Assembly: GCA_025201375.1 (NCBI GenBank) | Contig: JAIWZP010000074.1 | Location: 1-64,000, forward strand | Source of the DNA: Gongronella butleri | Lineage: Eukaryota; Mucoromycota; Mucoromycetes; Mucorales; Cunninghamellaceae | Direction: 5' to 3' | DNA: 64,000 nucleotides | Shown: positions 57,495 through 64,000 of the stretch, piece after piece | Position numbering within the stretch: position 1 is the stretch's first letter | Layout of the letters: each line of letters starts with the position of its first letter | Notes under the pieces: model-generated | Told to the model about the DNA's origin: nothing | What the model saw: the letters and a program-made list of their open reading frames with translations, nothing else | The model's database searches: none | Made by a program: the position numbers and the translations under genes

Positions 57495-58598
57495 ATGGAG
57501 TCGCACACTATTGATCTGTATCCCACTGTCGGCGACGTGCATATTGCATTGTTCAAGAACATTTCAAACGCTGCAGATCTCCGTCAAAGACTGATAGAAC
57601 AAGACAAAACGCTGCAGTGCGCCTTGGTGGACGCTTCCATGGTAGGGCCCTGCCTTTTTTTCTCCCCCTCTTCTCATCCCCCTTGCCTCCCCCTCGCTCC
57701 TCGACTACGCACGTGCTTTGCTGACGCTCTGTTTATCTTGATTTGCCTCCCCCAAACTCACACCGCGCTCCAATGGCTGTCTTTTTCCTAGGTCTTTAAT
57801 ACGTTTCACGCCCTGCTTGCATGTACGCGCGCCGTCCACGACTGGCAGACCGATCAGCTCAAAACACATAATGTTCATTCTGAAATTGTGTTTGATTTCT
57901 CGCCAAACACCAATGTAAGAGTTGAAAATGGTGAAAATGGGGGGAGACGTGGCAACGGGGGCGAGAACGAGTTGTGCGTGTGCGTGTGTGCGTGAGTCAT
58001 TCCCAATATGTGTGCCATTGGGGACTTTTTTTTACTTTTTTTTTTTTTTACTCACGCTCACGCCAACTTTCCATGTCACTCGTTTTTCTCCACTAGATTG
58101 CACAAACATTCAGGCGCTTTGGTATCGATGATCAATCTCAACACATCATTGTGATCAAGCTGGGCGGGTCATCTTCCGAGGTAAGACAAAAAGTTCTAAA
58201 CTCAAGATGCAATGGCCCCTTTAATTTTTTTCTCGATTCCTCTTTTTTTTTTTCGTTCTTTTTTTCTATATTGTTGGCTAGGCCGAGTCGTTTATGCGCG
58301 ACAATATCAAAGGAGAGATGGTGCCATTGGAGCAGCTGAGCCAATTTAGAGATATGAAGAAGCTTCGCAAGGTAGGCAAAAAGGAGGCAAACGTGACCAG
58401 GGGCGGAAAATCGATGGAACAAGAGGGGGGAAAGGGCGGAGGCGGGCCCACGATCACATGCTGCCGTATCATCATTGGGATCACTGACGCGATTTGATTT
58501 CATGTTGCTCCTAGTATTATCAATTGGGAGACCAAGCCAACCAATTGGACAAGGTGATGCCTCTGATTAGTGGCGCAATGGCTCTCAAGGGCCTTTGA
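57495..58598 (+). CDS. CGI121: EKC/KEOPS complex subunit Cgi121 (TPRKB)
   Basis: Partner of the kinase Bud32/PRPK in the complex that makes t6A37 on tRNA. Exons 57495-57641, 57792-57914, 58097-58180, 58282-58371 and 58515-58598, all phase 0, give 175 aa, the same length as human TPRKB. Family features: an N-terminal LYPTVGDVHIALFKNISNA, the NTFHALLACTRAVHDW helix, SEIVFDFSPN followed by IAQTFRRFGI, and a C-terminal YYQL helix. It lacks any catalytic motif, as expected for a regulatory, tRNA-binding subunit. Confidence 0.95.
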
Positions 58599-58980
58599 GC
58601 CTGCCTTTTTGCCCCACAATTGCTACCTTTGGGTGCCATTGAACACCGACGCGATCGCGATCCGCTTGTTGAACCGCGCTTTTTTTGGTTTTTCTTCTTT
58701 TTTTTTTACGCGTCATCCTGATACCTTTTATAAAAAATAAGACTTGAACCCTTGTCACCTATGATATTCTTTAATGGTGAAAAAGAATCCCAAACGATGA
58801 TGCGTCATGAGGTGATGTTAGCGAGTCCACCGGCAATCACATGTGGCGTGGTCCAGGAAGCTCAGAAAAAAAAAGGGACCCTGTGACCTGACACTTGGTG
58901 AGAATGAACGCTTTTTCACATGCTGTAAGTGTCAATGCCAGTATCATAGGCATAATGTAAGCGGAAGGTGAGGGATGGCC

Positions 58981-59021
<41 letters not shown>

Positions 59022-59314
59022 GTTGGTCGGACATGCAGCCGCACGCGCTCAGTCCTCTTTTTCTTTTTTCTTTTTTTATTCTCTTTTCCATGTCCCACGC
59101 GCGCTAACACACATACACACATGCACACACAAAGAGGCCATATGAAAATCCAGAGACGCGTCTCATGGCTTCATGGTCAAGGCAAGAGTCAGGCGCCCTC
59201 TTTTTTTTTTTTTTTCCCCGCAAATAAGTATAAACCGTAAAATATAAAAAAACAGAGGGCTTTGGTTTATAATCATCATGGTAGTGGTACACACACAAAG
59301 AGGAACGGGAGCAT
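58599..59314. other. Intergenic between convergent Cgi121 and kinase genes
   Basis: Contains a 35-nt T run (58986-59020) and CA-rich short repeats near 59108. No gene seen. Confidence 0.55.
58986..59020. repeat. Poly(T) tract, 35 nt
   Basis: Uninterrupted T run in the convergent intergenic region. Confidence 0.9.
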
Positions 59315-60310
59315 CTACAGCTTGGCATCCGTGACCAGGTCGCCCTGATCTACAATGGCGAGCGCCAGGTTCGCCATGGGGAGACATTTTGACGCCGTTT
59401 CACGCGCCTTGGCCGACGATGCCTGCTTGCGTGCTACTCGCGCCGCAATACCTTGGGTGATCACTGCCAGCTGTTGCAAAAAAAAAAAAAAAAAAAAAAA
59501 AGGGATGTGTCAATTTTTTTTTAAAAAAAAAAAAGCGCGTCGCGGCCGCGTTTGGCATGATTTTCTTACTCTAAAGTGCGAAAAGGCAACGGCAAAAGGC
59601 CAGCGGGGGACCGGGTACGGCGTGCCGCTGTGCTTGCAGTAGACTTGCATGAGCTCATCACCACTGGGCACGGGCAATGGCTCTTTGGCACCCATGAAGC
59701 CAAAATCGGAGCTGGGCACCGCGTAAGGTTGCAGCAGGTTGGCCAAATCCGAGTAAGGATGGCCGATCGTCGACAATTCCCAATCCAAGACGCCAATCAC
59801 ACGGTTCTCAGTGGGGTGGTAAACAATGTTGTCAATCTAGACACAGAACACAAGCACAAAAAAAAACAAAAAAACAAAAAAACAAAAAAACAAAAAAAAA
59901 ATCAGACATCACGCGCGCACGCACCTTTTTTTTTTTTTCATGCACTCCACATCACACGAATGCGCAATACCTCTTTTTAACCCCCCCCAACATCATCTCT
60001 CACGTGATGGGAGCCTCATCTTTTTTCTTTGTTTTTGTACCTTGTAGTCACCGTGCACGATGGTGGCCGCGTCCTTTGGCTGGTTCCTCTTGAACCAGGC
60101 AAACATTTCATCCAATCGCGGGATGTCCATCACCTTGGCGCCCGTGTCCTTGTCGACCACGGCCGCCTGCAGCGTCGACACCTTGTGCAAGGACTTCATC
60201 TGGCGGTCATAAAACCCGGAATTGCGTCCGTACGATTCCAAGCCAATGGCCTTGAAATCTACGCTGTGCAGCTTGGCCAGCGTCGCCATCGCCGCATACC
60301 AGCTGCAAGC

Positions 60311-60374
<64 letters not shown>

Positions 60375-61319
60375 GGGCGAGGTCAGGCGATTTCTGCGAT
60401 TTTTGACTTTTGATGCATTTAAAGATGACTTACCACTCCTTGCGGTCTTCAAAGGACAGCTCGGGCATGCGCACATCCTCAAAGATGCGGCCCTTGAGGA
60501 ATTCCATCACCTAGAAATACAGAAAATGGCATTGTGATGCGTTAGGAACTCATTGGAACAAGATGCGCGAGTCAGCCTACATAAAAAGGGGTGCCAATGA
60601 CGCTATTGTCCTCGCACAGGGCGTACACCTTGGGCACAGGCACGTCCGTGTGCTGTCCGAGCGCGTTGATAATGCGATACTCGCGCTCAACGGCGTGCGC
60701 CGTCTTGGAGATCAATGCACCAGGGGGCTTCTTGCGCAAAACATATTGCTGCTGGCTGTGAATGAAAAAAAAAAAAAACGAATAGCCAATTTGGAGCGCG
60801 CGTGAGTGACACCGAATTAAAATAAAACAGGGGGGAACAAAGCCTCGGGCGGTGGTGCGCGCGTAAAGGGGGAAGCCAATGCCAGCCATTGGCGCATCCC
60901 CCTCGGCTGACAAGCTCATGGACTTACTTTCCATCCTTCAGCAAGTACGTGGGATTGCCTACATCCAGGGAAAAAGGAGGGAGAATGAGCATCAAGGAGC
61001 GAAAAAAAAAAGCAGGAAAAAGGAGTTTTCGGTGCCTTTGATCCTTTTTTTCATGGCGCGCGCGACTCACTCTGGCCAAAAGCAAATTGAGACACGTGCA
61101 ATGGGGTCTTGAAGCCTGGTATGTGCTGCACAAGATACGCCTCCAAGGCGCCCGTGTTGAGCTCGTGTCTAAAAAGGCGAAAATTGAGCCGTTAAAGTCT
61201 GTTGCCATGGCAACTCGTTGTCTCAAACGACACGCAACGCCTTTCTCCTTGCGCATTGTTGTCCTCGAGCCTTTGTTTACTTACCCAGAACGGACAGACG
61301 ACGTCTTTTGTCCAGTCAT
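59315..61319 (-). CDS. Aminoglycoside-phosphotransferase-like kinase (ACAD10/11 kinase type)
   Basis: APH/choline-kinase fold enzyme that likely phosphorylates a small hydroxylated substrate; members fused to acyl-CoA dehydrogenase (ACAD10/11) act on 4-hydroxy acids. Exons 61319-61285, 61168-61071, 60958-60928, 60755-60581, 60510-60434, 60302-60041, 59836-59570 and 59470-59315 give 366 aa. ATP-binding FAFGQSNPTYLL, Lys in YVLRKKPPG, then [22 protein letters not shown], the catalytic loop HGDYKIDN (His222, Asp224, Asn229) and the Mg-binding [10 protein letters not shown] (Asp244). Here the kinase stands alone with no dehydrogenase domain. One intron carries a 62-nt poly(T) tract (sense strand). 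Confidence 0.92.
60312..60373. repeat. Poly(A) tract of 62 nt inside an intron
   Basis: Uninterrupted A on the plus strand, hence poly(U) in the pre-mRNA, directly upstream of the 3' splice site of the kinase gene's fifth intron. Confidence 0.9.
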
Positions 61320-62721
61320 ACTAAGGATGGGTAAAGAAAATACGAAAAAAAGAGGAATAACGAACAAAAAGAATAGCAAAAAAAAGCTGTGCCTGCCGCC
61401 CCATTTATGCTGACAGGCGATTTTCAAATTGGGGCGGCGCCCCGCCCCGCCTTTTTGTCATGCAAATTCACACACTCGCTTTCATGTTCGTCCCAGAGTA
61501 TTCATGCAAATTGACATGGATGGGGGCCCTGTCAAATCGTTCCTTGCTTTCAATGAATCATGGCCATCGTCAGGCAAGCAAAAAAGCTTCAAATGTAAAA
61601 ATAAAGTATCAAGGGCACGTCCTCCCGTCTCCAATGGCCCCTCCTTGTGCTCACCTTGGCCCTCATCCCTCCCCACACCCGCACAATCAATGCGAGATTC
61701 TGGCTCGATTCAAACTCCTTGGATACCGCAATTGCCGCACGCACTCCTATAATGATAAAACGTGGAGTGCTTGGTTCTCCAATTAGACATTTGATGCTTT
61801 TCAAGCCATCAATGGGCACCAACCTCAAGCTATCCCGCTCTGAGCCTCTTACCGCATGTAGATTTCGCACCAATCGTCGTCGAAAACTGCAAAAATCATT
61901 GACGTCGACTAGATTACTCGCGAGCAAAATCGCAAAAATTGGGGGGGGGAGGTTTCTTTAAAACTTCAAATTGTTCATCAATCAACGCAGCACCGATCTG
62001 GAACTCGCTCCATTCTGCTAGTACTGACATTCTTCATCTTTTAATACGGCGGCGCCAATCTGCGTTGCCTAGTACATTTTTGTTCTGCGCAATTCGTGTT
62101 TGAAGCCATTCAAAGACCTTTTTTTTGTGCACGCGGGCACGGTCAATCGTTTCAAACGGCCAAGCGGGTTGTTAAACAAACCCATCGCATGTACATGTCG
62201 TCATCAAACGCTGTTGTGATCGTCTCGCTTGGCCAAGAAACGTGGTGAGTCATGTCAAAAGTAGAATAAAAAACAGAAATGAGCCAGTATGGAATATTCA
62301 GGGGTACGCCTAGACACGATCCGATCTCTACTGATGGGCGCCGCTCGCTTTTGTACGACTGACACTCCTTGACACCCACACGGGTTCATTTTTGCCGTGA
62401 TTATCTGATGGATTTAAGGGTCAATGGATAAAAAGTGATCCCTTTCATCTCGGCGGAGCTCCTGAGGATCACATCGTTGCGCGGTCATTGGACTCTTCGT
62501 CTGCCGGGCCTCCTTTTTTTTTTTATTTAGCCATGACAAAAGGCTGACAGCTGCCAATGCATTGATAGGGAGAGGTCCTTGTAAGCTTATTTTCGTCATT
62601 GTCAAAGGGTATCTATCTCCCTTGCAGCCGCCCGTGTGTCAAGGGGCGTGCTTAAATAGCCTTGCAACATTAGGCCTCTTGTTTTTCTTCTTTTTTCCCC
62701 AATTTTGCTCTTTTTTCTTTC
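61320..62721. other. Divergent intergenic region
   Basis: Promoters of the kinase gene (left) and the membrane-protein gene (right). No coding exon or repeat recognised. Confidence 0.5.
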
Positions 62722-64000
62722 ATGACTCATCTTAGCGACTTTAGCTTTCTTCGTAAGCGCAATTGATGAATGAAAAAGGGACGGTTGCCTTGCTAACATG
62801 ACCAATTGTTGATAGAGCGCGCCACATATCTTACATATTTGCTGATTTGGTACACACATCGCGTTTGGTCGCTGGATCGCTTCCGATGTCTGCGATGGGC
62901 CAAGCTCAAATCTGGCGAGCTAAAAGGCATTGTCACTATCCTACTCTTTTTTATGATACCGTGTCAGTTGGTATATGGTGCGTGCCGGCAAAAAAGCAAA
63001 AAAAAAAAACAAGAAAACAAATGAGAGAAAACGCGACACGTCGCGCTTTGTCGCGTTGATCATGGCTCATCCATTTTTTTCCGTATAACCTTTGTATTCT
63101 AGAATGTACCACAATACGCGTCAAATACGATGAAGGCTTTGCCAGCCTCTTTGGACATGTTTATCCCAAGCCCGAGTTCATGTGGACGGAGGCAGACAAG
63201 CGTTTAATCATTCCTACAAGTAAGCCAATCGAGCCCCATCATATTTGTGAGGAGTTTAAGCCGGGAATTGATCTCATTACCGGCGTTTGTCGCCAGATTA
63301 TAGTCTTTGCATTGGCTTTGCACTGCAGACGTAAGAAATCTTAGCCACTCCTTATTTCTGCAATCAAAACGAGATACTCAATTCGCCACTGGGTCGCTTT
63401 TTTCGTCATTTAGAGGCACTCTGCTTCTTCTCCAGTGCTTTTGGAACTATCTTTCCACAGCAGTCGCCAAAAGAAACTTCATGAGCAGCAAGGAGTTCAA
63501 ACTATACGTCATTTGGTGAGTGCGTCCATGCTCTCCTTTGACCACCCCTTCCCCCTCCAACAATTGATATCATAGATTTCACCCGTCCCCCCTCTTTTTT
63601 TTTTTATTTTTATTTTTTTTTTTTTTTGCGCGCGTCCCCTAGAGCTTGCGTTTTTGGGCACTGATGCGTCATTTTTTTTATTTTTTATTTTTTTTTTTTT
63701 TGGCATTGACAGGACGATCTTGACGATCATTGCGTTTCCTTTTATCCAATTCAACTTTACGCGCAGCATGTATGACCCGACATACAAGGAAATCATGCCG
63801 GAATTGGTGTACAGCTGCGGCTTGTTCATCATCGCGCTTTTAGGCGTGCGATCCAATTGGAAGTTCAACAAGCTGCTGAGCGCCACCAAGCAGGCCAACA
63901 ACTATCGGTCCATGTCCTCCAAGATCCATCACTTTCAAGAGCTCAATCGCATTTTGACAGTCGCTCTGTTCATCTATTCGATTTCGCTCATCATCCTTTG
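62722..64000 (+). CDS. Multi-pass membrane protein, fungal RGS/GPCR-like, 5' part only
   Basis: Exons 62722-62752, 62816-62977, 63103-63219, 63297-63330, 63414-63515 and 63713 onward; the gene continues past the window. It begins MTHLSDFSFLQ, then a first membrane helix (YLTYLLIWYTHRVW), a second (GIVTILLFFMIPCQLVY), a hydrophilic loop with Cys, a third (YSLCIGFALQTGTLLLLQCF), a fourth (LYVIWTILTIIAFPFIQ), a fifth (YSCGLFIIALLGV), a basic loop and a sixth starting at the edge. The loop FNKLLSATKQAN and the LTVALFIYSISLIIL helix recall fungal seven-TM proteins that carry a C-terminal RGS domain. That domain would lie beyond the window, so the class is a tentative call. Confidence 0.7.

Overview
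The window is nuclear DNA from a fungus, most likely an early-diverging (zygomycete-grade) lineage. The evidence is a set of fungal genes (kinetochore DASH subunit Hsk3, COMPASS subunit Spp1, acidic ribosomal protein P1, Sec14-type lipid-transfer protein, KEOPS subunit Cgi121, CalA-type secreted lipase, secreted PA-domain subtilases). Genes are dense in introns, usually about 65-120 nt, with GT-AG borders, a GCTCAT-like branch site and long A/T homopolymers. No species call is made. All gene models were assembled by hand from splice sites and reading phase.

Layout. 0.4-9.2 kb: an Old Yellow Enzyme with a C-terminal CAAX box, a tiny myristoylation-type Tyr-rich protein, a Vip1-like RRM protein and, 147 bp downstream, a possible FANCA-like protein. 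9.2-13.1 kb: degenerate repeats, then a ten-exon secreted lipase. 15.5-32.8 kb: three secreted subtilase paralogues in tandem, all on the minus strand. Copies 1 and 2 lie in a segmental duplication of about 4.6 kb that has been partly homogenised; copy 3 is older and has different introns. The spacers hold a degenerate satellite and other decayed repeats.

32.8-45.1 kb: a gene-dense housekeeping block with an SDR, a Sec14-like gene convergent with ribosomal P1, Spp1, a HAD phosphatase, Hsk3 and one unassigned protein. 45.1-53.9 kb: an accessory island with few host-like genes. It carries a MULE-like element with 184-bp terminal inverted repeats and a SWIM zinc-finger protein, a 1,018-bp foldback element with two apparently identical 413-bp arms, a solo diverged copy of one arm, and clusters of GTACTG-type short repeats. 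53.9-64 kb: a 27-residue zinc-knuckle microprotein, a four-finger C2H2 regulator, Cgi121, an aminoglycoside-phosphotransferase-like kinase and the first part of a multi-pass membrane protein that runs off the window.

The secreted lipase and three subtilases point to extracellular nutrient scavenging. The remaining genes are mostly unrelated housekeeping functions. The best candidates for new biology are the foldback element, the SWIM-protein element whose coding region starts inside its own terminal repeat, the zinc-knuckle microprotein, the lipid-anchored Old Yellow Enzyme, the lipid-anchored Tyr-rich microprotein and the FANCA-like gene.
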